Positions 34,408 through 42,814 of a DNA stretch of 64,000 nucleotides are shown piece by piece. Numbering within the stretch: the stretch's first letter is position 1; every line of letters starts with the position of its first letter. The stretch is from Mesobacillus foraminis (GTDB lineage Bacteria > Bacillota > Bacilli > Bacillales > Cytobacillaceae). Below the pieces are notes generated by a model. It was not told where the DNA came from. It saw nothing but the letters and a program-made list of their open reading frames with translations, and made no database searches. The position numbers and the translations under genes are program-made. The DNA lies in assembly GCF_004340465.1 (NCBI RefSeq), contig NZ_SLVV01000011.1, positions 1 to 64,000 of the forward strand, written 5' to 3'.

Positions 34408-35560
34408 TTCTCTAGTTATAGGAGGGGCTGAAAAAAGTTTAGTGTCGTTGCTAAATATTTTAGATCTTACTAAATTTGAAATAGAACTAATCTTGTTTAA
34501 AAAAGGTGGAGATTTGGAGAAATACATCCCAAGTGGGATTACACTTCTACCTGTCCCTGAGTATTTTAGATATACAAGTGGAGAAAAAATGCATATATCA
34601 AAAAAAATAAAATATTCTTTATATAAATTAAAAACTTCCATTCAATTGAGGTTAAATCAGTATAAAAAAAATGTTCTTCATAGTGAGCAAGTTGTATTTA
34701 AAAATATAAAAGAAGCTATTCCCCAAATCCAAAAAAGATATGATGCAGCCATAGCATACAGCCAAGGAATGCCAACATACTTTGTTGCACATAAAGTAAA
34801 TGCAAAAAAAAAATTAGCGTGGATAAATACTGATTATGTAAATACACTTTACGATAAACAACTTGATTACCAATCATATAAAGAATTTAACAAAATAATT
34901 ACTGTTTCTCAAAATACCAAAGAATCCGTAGGGAAAATTAGACCAGAGTATTATTCTAAAGTAGATATTATGTTAGACATCATCAATCCGGAGATGATTT
35001 ACGAAATGGCTGATGACTTTAATGTAAAAGAATTTGATAAATCAATAATAAATATATTAACAGTTGGAAGGTTAGCCTCTGTAAAATCGTATGATACGGC
35101 AATAGAAGTGGCCAGTTTATTAAAAAAGGATAAATATAAATTTAAATGGTATGTAATAGGAGAAGGTACTGAAAGAGATAAAATGGAATATCTAATACAA
35201 AAATACGATTTGGTAGATAACTTTGTGTTGCTTGGGAAGAAAATAAATCCTTATCCATTTATGAAAAATTGTGACTTATATGTTCAAACTTCTATTAAAG
35301 AAGGATTTGGGCTCACAGTATGTGAGGCTAAAATATTGAAAAAGCCTATAGTATGCACAGATTTCCCAACTGCTGGCGAGATTATAAATAACCATATTGA
35401 TGGGTTAATAGTTAAACACGGAGTAATGAATGTATACATGGGGATTAAGAAATATCTCGATGATAAATACTTCCAGAAAAAGATTATAGATGAACTACGA
35501 TTTGGAAAGCCGTATAGCTCGATTAATCAATTGGAAAAATTTTACGAATTACTAAACTAA
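34379..35560 (+). CDS. Family 4 glycosyltransferase, paralogue 2 of 4
   Basis: 393 residues, opening KKKLLIVIDSLVIGGAEKSLVSLL; middle LAWINTDYVNTLY; donor half ILTVGRLASVKSYDTAIEVA and NPYPFMKNCDLYVQTSIKEGFGLTVCEAKIL. AAGGCTGGGAG precedes ATG 34379, inside the end of the GT2 gene. Most like paralogue 1 in the WI(H/N)TDY box. Donor unknown. Confidence 0.85.
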   Translation: MKKKLLIVIDSLVIGGAEKSLVSLLNILDLTKFEIELILFKKGGDLEKYIPSGITLLPVPEYFRYTSGEKMHISKKIKYSLYKLKTSIQLRLNQYKKNVLHSEQVVFKNIKEAIPQIQKRYDAAIAYSQGMPTYFVAHKVNAKKKLAWINTDYVNTLYDKQLDYQSYKEFNKIITVSQNTKESVGKIRPEYYSKVDIMLDIINPEMIYEMADDFNVKEFDKSIINILTVGRLASVKSYDTAIEVASLLKKDKYKFKWYVIGEGTERDKMEYLIQKYDLVDNFVLLGKKINPYPFMKNCDLYVQTSIKEGFGLTVCEAKILKKPIVCTDFPTAGEIINNHIDGLIVKHGVMNVYMGIKKYLDDKYFQKKIIDELRFGKPYSSINQLEKFYELLN

Positions 35561-35578
35561 GATTGTGCGGTGGGTATA

Positions 35579-36694
35579 ATGAAAAAAATTTTGGTGGATA
35601 TCTATTTACAATTCAATTTAGGGGATGATTTATTTTTAGATGTTCTTGCAAAAAAATACCCAGAATGTAAATTCACTGTAAACCATTTGGGAAAGAATTA
35701 TGATGACTTTCTCTCAAAATATAAAAATGTGACTAGAAGAAAATATACATTATTAAATAAAATAGGTCAAAGGTTAAAAATTACCGATTCTATTACAAAT
35801 TATAATGAATTGGCAAATGAATTTGATGCATTGCTTTTTATAGGTGGATCGATATTTAGGGAAGAAGAATATCATCACTCTTTATATAATGAAAGGATTA
35901 AAATTGTTAGTGAATTTAAAGATAAAAATAAACCAGTATTTGTGCTTGGTGCTAACTTTGGACCGTACCAATCCAATGAGTTTATAACCGATTATCGTAA
36001 ATTCTTTGAAATGTGTGATGATGTTTGTTTTAGAGATAAATATTCTTATCAATTATTTAATAAATTACCACAGGTCAGATATGCGCCAGACATAGTATTT
36101 CAAATGGACACAAGTGAATTTACCAGGGTTTCAACTGAAAATACTATTGGATTTTCTATAATAGATGTAAGGCATAAACAAGGTCTTTCAAAAATGTACA
36201 ACGACTATATTGAATCTACTGTTAAATCGATAGAACTTTGTTCAAAAAAAGGGTATAAAACTTGTTTAATGTCCTTTTGTGAAGCAGAAGGGGATCATGA
36301 AGTTATAAAATGCATTAAAAGTAGACTTAGTGACGACACTAAAAAATACGTCTTAATATATGAATACAAGGGTAATTTAAAAGAAGCTTTACATACAATT
36401 TCTACTTTGAGGTTATTTGTAGCAAGTAGATTTCATGCAAATATCCTAGCGTTATTGTTAGGAATTGGTGTTATGCCAATAATATATAGTGAAAAGACAA
36501 CCAATATGCTAAAAGATATAAAGGCAGATAAATTACTGATTAATATGAACGAGCTCCATCTACAGTACAATGAGGATATGATTAATCTAGGATTAATAAA
36601 TAAATTCAATCTAGGTCCGATACAGGTTAGCGCTAAAAGCCAGTTTGAAAAGCTCAATGATTTTTTAGAAAATAATGAACTCGTTATGGTGTAA
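35579..36694 (+). CDS. Polysaccharide pyruvyl transferase family protein
   Basis: 371 residues. KKILVDIYLQFNLGDDLFLDVLAKKYP matches the NxGDD opening of the PssK/CsaB/WcaK pyruvyltransferase family; ALLFIGGSIF, LGANFGPYQS and the C-terminal ASRFHANILALLLG with its conserved RFH are also seen. Expected to place a ketal pyruvate on a sugar, giving the polymer negative charge, though some members have other roles. ATG 35579 is preferred over GTG 35570 because the family start is MKKILV. Its end is followed by the next GT4 with one base spacing. Confidence 0.8.
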   Translation: MKKILVDIYLQFNLGDDLFLDVLAKKYPECKFTVNHLGKNYDDFLSKYKNVTRRKYTLLNKIGQRLKITDSITNYNELANEFDALLFIGGSIFREEEYHHSLYNERIKIVSEFKDKNKPVFVLGANFGPYQSNEFITDYRKFFEMCDDVCFRDKYSYQLFNKLPQVRYAPDIVFQMDTSEFTRVSTENTIGFSIIDVRHKQGLSKMYNDYIESTVKSIELCSKKGYKTCLMSFCEAEGDHEVIKCIKSRLSDDTKKYVLIYEYKGNLKEALHTISTLRLFVASRFHANILALLLGIGVMPIIYSEKTTNMLKDIKADKLLINMNELHLQYNEDMINLGLINKFNLGPIQVSAKSQFEKLNDFLENNELVMV

Positions 36695-36695
36695 T

Positions 36696-37877
36696 ATGAA
36701 GAAAAATTTACTATTTATGGTTATTAGTATGAATGTAGGTGGCACTGAGAAGGCATTATTAAATATGATTGAACTTTTTCCGAAGGATAAATATAATATC
36801 ACAATTTTATTATTAGAAAAGAGTGGGGGATTTCTAGATAGTGTACCAGTATGGGTCAAAGTAAAAAATTTTCAACAATATCAAAATATAAAGTCGATTA
36901 TTAACGAATCCCCAACTAAAGTATTGTTTGAACATATTAAAAGTTTGAAATTTTTTAAGGCTATTATTTTATTTTTTTTATTTTTAATCTCTCGATTAAA
37001 AAAAGATAGAACTATGTTGTTTAGTTACCTTTTGAGAGGTTATAAGCTAAAGGAAGAATATGATATAGCTGTAGCTTATGCAGGTCCAATGGACTTCATA
37101 AGCTTTTTTGTTGCAAAAAAAATTAATGCTAAAAAAAGAATCCAATGGGTTCATTTTGATATAACAAAGATTGGATTTAATCATAAGTTTTCATCTAAAT
37201 ACTATAAGATGTTTGATAAAATCTTGGTCGTCTCCGAAGAAGGGAAAAATATGCTAAATGATGCTTTACCCGAATTAAAAAGGAAAACAGAAGTATTCTT
37301 AAATGTTTTAAATAGTAAAAAGATTAAAGAATTAGCTGATAATGGGGAGAGTTTTAAAGATGACTTTAATGGCAGTAGAATTCTAACTGTAGGACGACTA
37401 AGTAAAGAAAAAGGTCAAGATTTAGCTATACGCACCATAGTTAAATTAAAACAAGAAGGTTTTAATATCCGTTGGTATTGTATTGGAGAAGGATATGCAA
37501 GGAAAGAGTATGAAGAGTTGATAAGGATTAATAATGTCGAGGATGATTTTATTTTACTAGGATCTAAGCAAAATCCCTATCCATTTATGAAACATTGTGA
37601 TATCTATATCCAACCTTCACGGCACGAGGGTTATTGTATAACATTAGCAGAGGCAAAGTGTTTCAATAAACCAATAGTAAGTACAAATTTTACAGGTGCT
37701 AAAGAGCAGTTAACCCACGGCCAAACAGGACTAATTGTAGAAGTAGATGATCACCAAATATATCACGCTATAAAGTTGATTGTAACCAATCAAGAGGTTC
37801 AAATGAAACTTAAAACAAATCTGCAAAATGAAAATAAGAATTACAATAGTGAGCCTCATACTATTGGGGAATTTTAA
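36696..37877 (+). CDS. Family 4 glycosyltransferase, paralogue 3 of 4
   Basis: 393 residues. KKNLLFMVISMNVGGTEKALLNM, IQWVHFDITK, ILTVGRLSKEKGQDLAIRTI and PSRHEGYCITLAEAKCFNKP mark the GT4 scaffold; closest in these boxes to paralogue 4. ATG 36696 lies one base after the pyruvyltransferase stop; the in-frame ATG at 36675 has no ribosome site. Confidence 0.85.
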   Translation: MKKNLLFMVISMNVGGTEKALLNMIELFPKDKYNITILLLEKSGGFLDSVPVWVKVKNFQQYQNIKSIINESPTKVLFEHIKSLKFFKAIILFFLFLISRLKKDRTMLFSYLLRGYKLKEEYDIAVAYAGPMDFISFFVAKKINAKKRIQWVHFDITKIGFNHKFSSKYYKMFDKILVVSEEGKNMLNDALPELKRKTEVFLNVLNSKKIKELADNGESFKDDFNGSRILTVGRLSKEKGQDLAIRTIVKLKQEGFNIRWYCIGEGYARKEYEELIRINNVEDDFILLGSKQNPYPFMKHCDIYIQPSRHEGYCITLAEAKCFNKPIVSTNFTGAKEQLTHGQTGLIVEVDDHQIYHAIKLIVTNQEVQMKLKTNLQNENKNYNSEPHTIGEF

Positions 37878-37917
37878 ATAATTACACTTTAAGTGATAGA
37901 CGATTGGAGGGTGAATA

Positions 37918-39093
37918 ATGAAGAAAGTCTTATTTATGCTTAGTAGTATGAACGTTGGAGGTGTAGAAAAATCATTTTTATCCTTATTATCGACTTTTCC
38001 TAAAAATCAGTACAAAGTGACCCTCTTATTGTTGGAGAAAAAAGGAGATTTTCTCGAACTTATCCCAAACTGGGTAAAGATAGAAGAGGTCGAATGGTAT
38101 ACATCTATTAAGCCAATCATAATGCAATCACCACACCAAACAGTTAAAGGTTACTTAAAAAATCTTCAGCCTCAACGTGTACCAGGTTTTATAACAGCTT
38201 ATTTACTTTCAAAGTATCTGGATGATAGATACACCTACTATGAACATGTCATTAAGAATATCCCCAACAATAAAACCATATACGATATAGCGATTTCTTA
38301 TCAAGGACCTACAGATATTATTGACTTTTATATAGCAAACAAGGTTGAAGCTAGGAAAAAAATTAGTTGGGTTCATTTTGATGTATCAAAGTATTATATT
38401 AATAAAAATTTATATCTAAAGCTCTATAGTAAGTTTGACCAATTAAACGTTGTCTCAAAATTGGCTAGGAAAGAGCTTATTAACCTCTTTCCCAGTATAT
38501 CCAACAAGGTTAAAGTATTTCCAAATATAGTTGAAACAAGAGTTATTCAATCCATGTCTAAAGAAATAATTGAATTTGATGATAATTATAAAGGAATTAA
38601 AATTTTAACAGTAGGCAGATTATCGGTGGAGAAGGGGCAAGACTTTGCAATACTGGCGTTATCAAAGTTGAGAAAACTAGGTTACGATGTTAGGTGGTAT
38701 TGTATCGGAGAGGGGAAATATAGAGAACAATTAGAAGTGATGGTAAAAGAACACAATCTTGAGAAGGAGTTTGTTCTTTTAGGATCAACTTCTAATCCAT
38801 ACCCGTATATTGCAAAGGCAGATATTTATGTACAGACTTCTAGACATGAAGGATATTGTTTAACTCTTGCGGAAGCTAAATGTTTGGCAAAACCTATAGT
38901 AACTACAAATTTTATTGGTGCATACGAACAAATAAGAGATGGTGAAAATGGTTTTATTGTACAAATGAATGACAAAGAAATTTATCGAGGGGTTAAAAAT
39001 TTAATAGATAATAGTGAAATTCGAAGAAAATTTAGTGAAAATCTATCGAAAAAAGGAGAAACGCTAGCTAAGGTGTTTGAATTTCCTATTTAG
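37918..39093 (+). CDS. Family 4 glycosyltransferase, paralogue 4 of 4
   Basis: 391 residues. KKVLFMLSSMNVGGVEKSFLSLL, ISWVHFDVSKYY, ILTVGRLSVEKGQDFAILAL and TSRHEGYCLTLAEAKCLAKP, nearly the same boxes as paralogue 3, which it follows directly, so these two look like the younger duplication. TTGGAGGGTG lies 6 bases upstream of ATG 37918. Donor unknown. Confidence 0.85.
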   Translation: MKKVLFMLSSMNVGGVEKSFLSLLSTFPKNQYKVTLLLLEKKGDFLELIPNWVKIEEVEWYTSIKPIIMQSPHQTVKGYLKNLQPQRVPGFITAYLLSKYLDDRYTYYEHVIKNIPNNKTIYDIAISYQGPTDIIDFYIANKVEARKKISWVHFDVSKYYINKNLYLKLYSKFDQLNVVSKLARKELINLFPSISNKVKVFPNIVETRVIQSMSKEIIEFDDNYKGIKILTVGRLSVEKGQDFAILALSKLRKLGYDVRWYCIGEGKYREQLEVMVKEHNLEKEFVLLGSTSNPYPYIAKADIYVQTSRHEGYCLTLAEAKCLAKPIVTTNFIGAYEQIRDGENGFIVQMNDKEIYRGVKNLIDNSEIRRKFSENLSKKGETLAKVFEFPI

Positions 39094-39111
39094 TGAAAGG
39101 GAGTATGCAGT

Positions 39112-40086
39112 ATGTATCCAAAAATAAGTATAATTGTACCAGTATATAGGGTGGAAAATTATTTACATAAATGTATTAACTCAATATTGGAACAAACACT
39201 ATCAGATTTTGAGCTTATTTTGGTAAACGATGGCTCACCTGATAATTGTGGAAATATTTGTGATGAATATGCTAAAAAAGATTCCCGAGTAAAAGTATTA
39301 CATAAAAAAAATGGTGGATTGGCATCTGCTAGAAATGCAGGGATTAATATAGCTGAAGGGGAATATATAGGGTTTGTTGATAGTGATGATTGGATTGAAC
39401 CAAATATGTATGAGTTATTGTATGGTATGTGTTTAGAATATGAATGTGAGATAGCCAACTGCACAAGCGTTATTTACTTTAAAAATAAAACAGTTAAAAA
39501 TGGGACACATTCATTGATAATTCATAATAGACAAGAAGCAATGAAAGCTATGCTCGAGGGAAAGCTCTACGATGAAGTAGTATGGACAAAATTATTTAAA
39601 AGGAGTTTATTGGGAGATATTCGATTTAAGGAAGGCGCTGTATATGAAGACACTGATTTTACTTATAAGATAATTCATAAAAGCAGCAAGGTATGCAGTA
39701 TAGGTGCGCCTAAGTATCATTATATAAAAAGGGACAATAGCACTATGGATAGTGCTATTAAAAATATAAGAATTGATGCAGTAATAATATATGATCAAAT
39801 GTATCAATTTATGAAAGAAAACTATCCAGACTTAAGGGACATGGTCGCATATAAACTAGCGAATAGTGCTATGGTTGTACTAAATTTAATTTCTAATAAT
39901 CCAAATTTTAAAGGCTATAAAATACAGTATTATGAAGTTGCTGAAATATTAAATAGGTATTATGGTGAAATTATTAAATTAAATGTATTCCCTAAGAATG
40001 TAAAAGTTTTATTATCAGCTTTAAAGTGCCACCCTATGTTTTATAAGATTATTATTAATGGCTTATCAAGGAGACAAGCGATATGA
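39112..40086 (+). CDS. Family 2 glycosyltransferase
   Basis: 324 residues. ISIIVPVYRVENYLHKCINSIL, LVNDGSPDNCGNICDEYA and FVDSDDWIEPNMYELL (about residue 90) are textbook capsule GT2 motifs; EDTDFTYKIIHKS lies after the catalytic domain. AAAGGGAG precedes ATG 39112. It overlaps the following gene by 4 bases (ATGA). Confidence 0.87.
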   Translation: MYPKISIIVPVYRVENYLHKCINSILEQTLSDFELILVNDGSPDNCGNICDEYAKKDSRVKVLHKKNGGLASARNAGINIAEGEYIGFVDSDDWIEPNMYELLYGMCLEYECEIANCTSVIYFKNKTVKNGTHSLIIHNRQEAMKAMLEGKLYDEVVWTKLFKRSLLGDIRFKEGAVYEDTDFTYKIIHKSSKVCSIGAPKYHYIKRDNSTMDSAIKNIRIDAVIIYDQMYQFMKENYPDLRDMVAYKLANSAMVVLNLISNNPNFKGYKIQYYEVAEILNRYYGEIIKLNVFPKNVKVLLSALKCHPMFYKIIINGLSRRQAI

Positions 40087-40982
40087 AGAAAATTCTTCTA
40101 ACGATTTATTACAAACTTTTAGATGGTTATGAGTTAACCAGGGTTATTAAGAATAAAATTATTTCTAAATTAATAAAAGCCCCCTCAGTACGAACAACTG
40201 ATGAAACATTAGCAAAAATAATTAAGGAGAGTTATTCAATCAGTAGATTCGGTGATGGTGAATTTGCTTTAATGAATGGAAAGGGAATACTCTTTCAGCC
40301 TTATCATCCAGAGTTAGGAAGAAGGTTAAAGGAAATAATAAAAAGTAATCAAGAAAAACATTTGGTTTGCATTCCAAATGTTTTTTTTACGGTTGAATGG
40401 TGTACAGAAAAAGCTAAAAAGTATTGGACAAAATACTTAAACAATAATAGAAGTGATATTTACAAGAAACTGGACATGAAAAAAGAATACTACGATGCTC
40501 TTGTGACGAGATTATATATAGATCATAAGGACAAAAGTATAACAGAAAAACGTTTTAAAATACTAAAACAATTATGGGAAAATAGGCATATTGTAATAGT
40601 GGAAGGTGATAAAAGTCGTCTTGGAATAGGGAATGACTTGTTTGTTAATGCATTATCAATTGAAAGGATCCTGTGTCCATCTATAAATGCATTTGCCAGA
40701 TACGATGAAATTTTAAAAGAAATAAAAAAGCATAATAAAAATAAACTTATCCTAATAGCTTTAGGTCCTACGGCCACAGTTTTATCATATGACCTCTTAA
40801 TGATGGAATATCAAGCACTAGATATTGGGCATATAGATATAGAATATGAATGGTTCTTAAAAAAAGCTATGGAAAAGGTACCTGTTAAAAATAAATATAT
40901 TGGTGAAATACCAAACGGAACAAATATCCAGGGAATTTTAGATCAAAGATATAAGAATGAAATTATCGCTAAAGTAATGTGA
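40083..40982 (+). CDS. GT-D fold glycosyltransferase (DUF1792 type)
   Basis: 299 residues. SISRFGDGEFALMNGKGILFQPYHPELGRRLKEI with its DGE motif and the later LILIALGPTATVLSYDL and DIGHIDIEYEWFL segments match the DUF1792 family, whose streptococcal members are glucosyltransferases with a GT-D fold needing a DxE motif. It is translationally coupled to the preceding GT2 gene. Substrate in this operon unknown. Confidence 0.82.
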   Translation: MKKILLTIYYKLLDGYELTRVIKNKIISKLIKAPSVRTTDETLAKIIKESYSISRFGDGEFALMNGKGILFQPYHPELGRRLKEIIKSNQEKHLVCIPNVFFTVEWCTEKAKKYWTKYLNNNRSDIYKKLDMKKEYYDALVTRLYIDHKDKSITEKRFKILKQLWENRHIVIVEGDKSRLGIGNDLFVNALSIERILCPSINAFARYDEILKEIKKHNKNKLILIALGPTATVLSYDLLMMEYQALDIGHIDIEYEWFLKKAMEKVPVKNKYIGEIPNGTNIQGILDQRYKNEIIAKVM

Positions 40983-40997
40983 TGAAGAAGGTTAATA

Positions 40998-42545
40998 ATG
41001 AGAACTAAGCATTCATTAAAGAATATGTATATTGGTGTTGTATCTCAGATTGTACTTGTTTTATTGGGATTTATATCGCGAAAAATATTTGTAGATAACC
41101 TCGGGATTGATTATTTAGGGATTAACGGACTTTTAACTAATGTATTATCATTAATGGCATTAGTTGAAAGCGGGATAGGAATTAGCATCGTCTACAATCT
41201 GTATAAACCCTTGGCAGATGGAGATAAAAAGAAAGTTATAGCATTGGTACAATTATATAAAAAAGCATATAGTTTTTTAGCCCTCATTGTACTTGCAATT
41301 AGTATTTGTTTATATCCCTTCTTGGGATTTCTAATGAAAGATGGAGGGAATATTGAACATTTAACGTTTATTTATTTCCTCTTCGTTTCTAAAAATATGA
41401 TTTCTTATTTAAATGCACACAAGTGGTCATTGATAAATGCAGATCAAAGAGGCTATATAATAACAAAAATAAACCTCATATTCCAAATTATCACAATGGT
41501 AGCGAGAATAATAATTCTTATTACTACAAATAGCTATGTTTTGTATCTAGTAATAGAACTTCTATTATATTTGATTCAAACCATTTATAGCGGGAGAATT
41601 GTTAACAATAAATACCCGTATATAAACACTAAAGAAAAGTTCTCTATTGATTTAAATACAAAAGAGAATTTGGTAAAGAATATAAAAGCAATGTTCCTTC
41701 ATAATATTGGTGGATTTATGGTTTTCGGGACGGATAATATTCTGATTTCTTCGTTAATTAGTGTAGGGACAGTAGGCCTTTATTCAAACTATACAATGAT
41801 TATTCAACAAATTTCGGCACTAGTAGCTCCAGTACTAGGAGGAATCGATGCAAGTATAGGTAACTTAGTTGCCACAGAAAGTACTGAGAAAAGTTATTCT
41901 ATTTTCAAAGTTTATTTCTTGGTTAGTTTTTGGATATATTCATTCTGCGTTATTTTATTATTTAATTTACTTAATCCTTTTATAAGTTGGTGGATTGGAG
42001 ATGTATATATTCTAAACAATCTATCCTTATTTTTTATATTATTAAATTTTTATCTTACCGGTATGCGAACAGCAATTGCTACATTTAAAAATAAAGCAGG
42101 ATTATTTACACAAGATAAGTATGCACCTATATTTGAGGGATTAATCAATTTAATAACTTCGTTAATCCTATTTAAGTATTATGGGTTAGCAGGAATTTTC
42201 ATGGGAACTACCGTAAGTACATTATTAACTGTTTTCTGGACACAGCCAGTTATCGTATATAAAAATGTTTTTAAAATCCCTTTTACACGCTACTTTATAA
42301 AATATGGAACATATTCAATGATTATGGTTTTAGTTTGCATGATTACAACGCTTGCATGTAATAATCTTATATCTGGAGGTAATTTCCTTTCTTTAATAGG
42401 AAGAGGATTAATTTGTTTAATTATCCCTTTTATTTTTTATTTTGTTTTATTTTATAGAAGCGAGGAGTTTAAATATATCTTAAATATTATAAATAGTGTT
42501 TTGACAAAGTTTAGGATAAGAGTCATGTCTGTTGTCTCGAGGTAA
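40998..42545 (+). CDS. Wzx-type polysaccharide flippase
   Basis: 515 residues with about 12-14 membrane segments and the polysaccharide-exporter layout: an N-terminal SRKIFVDNLGIDYLGINGLLTNVLSLMALVESGIG segment in part, and a long central amphipathic region. It should flip the lipid-linked repeat unit outward for EpsG. GAAGAAGG stands 7 bases upstream of ATG 40998. Last membrane gene of the eps operon; no convincing terminator follows. Confidence 0.88.
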   Translation: MRTKHSLKNMYIGVVSQIVLVLLGFISRKIFVDNLGIDYLGINGLLTNVLSLMALVESGIGISIVYNLYKPLADGDKKKVIALVQLYKKAYSFLALIVLAISICLYPFLGFLMKDGGNIEHLTFIYFLFVSKNMISYLNAHKWSLINADQRGYIITKINLIFQIITMVARIIILITTNSYVLYLVIELLLYLIQTIYSGRIVNNKYPYINTKEKFSIDLNTKENLVKNIKAMFLHNIGGFMVFGTDNILISSLISVGTVGLYSNYTMIIQQISALVAPVLGGIDASIGNLVATESTEKSYSIFKVYFLVSFWIYSFCVILLFNLLNPFISWWIGDVYILNNLSLFFILLNFYLTGMRTAIATFKNKAGLFTQDKYAPIFEGLINLITSLILFKYYGLAGIFMGTTVSTLLTVFWTQPVIVYKNVFKIPFTRYFIKYGTYSMIMVLVCMITTLACNNLISGGNFLSLIGRGLICLIIPFIFYFVLFYRSEEFKYILNIINSVLTKFRIRVMSVVSR

Positions 42546-42814
42546 TTCTTATTTTAAATAAACTTAAAATATCAAAATATCTCTATTTCAAAGGGGGTAG
42601 TATTCCCTAAGAAACATTCCTTATAAGGGGTAGCATTCAATGATGCTACTCTTAATCCCCTGTAACCTTCCCCTTCCCCTTCTTCTTTTTTAGTAATTCC
42701 GCATTCTTCTCATTTTTAACTTTGTCGATAAATTGTACAATCCTTTATTGATTAGTTACATAAATAATAGTACAGGATTATTTCTGTAAAAAAATAATAA
42801 AGGAGATGAAAGTA
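42546..42814 (+). other. Spacer after the flippase gene with a hairpin
   Basis: GTAGCAT / ATGCTAC (42630-42649) nested in AAGGGG / CCCCTG-like arms gives a stable hairpin, but no T run follows, so a terminator is uncertain. AATCCT (42739) and AGGATT (42774) form a distant inverted repeat upstream of the next gene. Confidence 0.35.
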
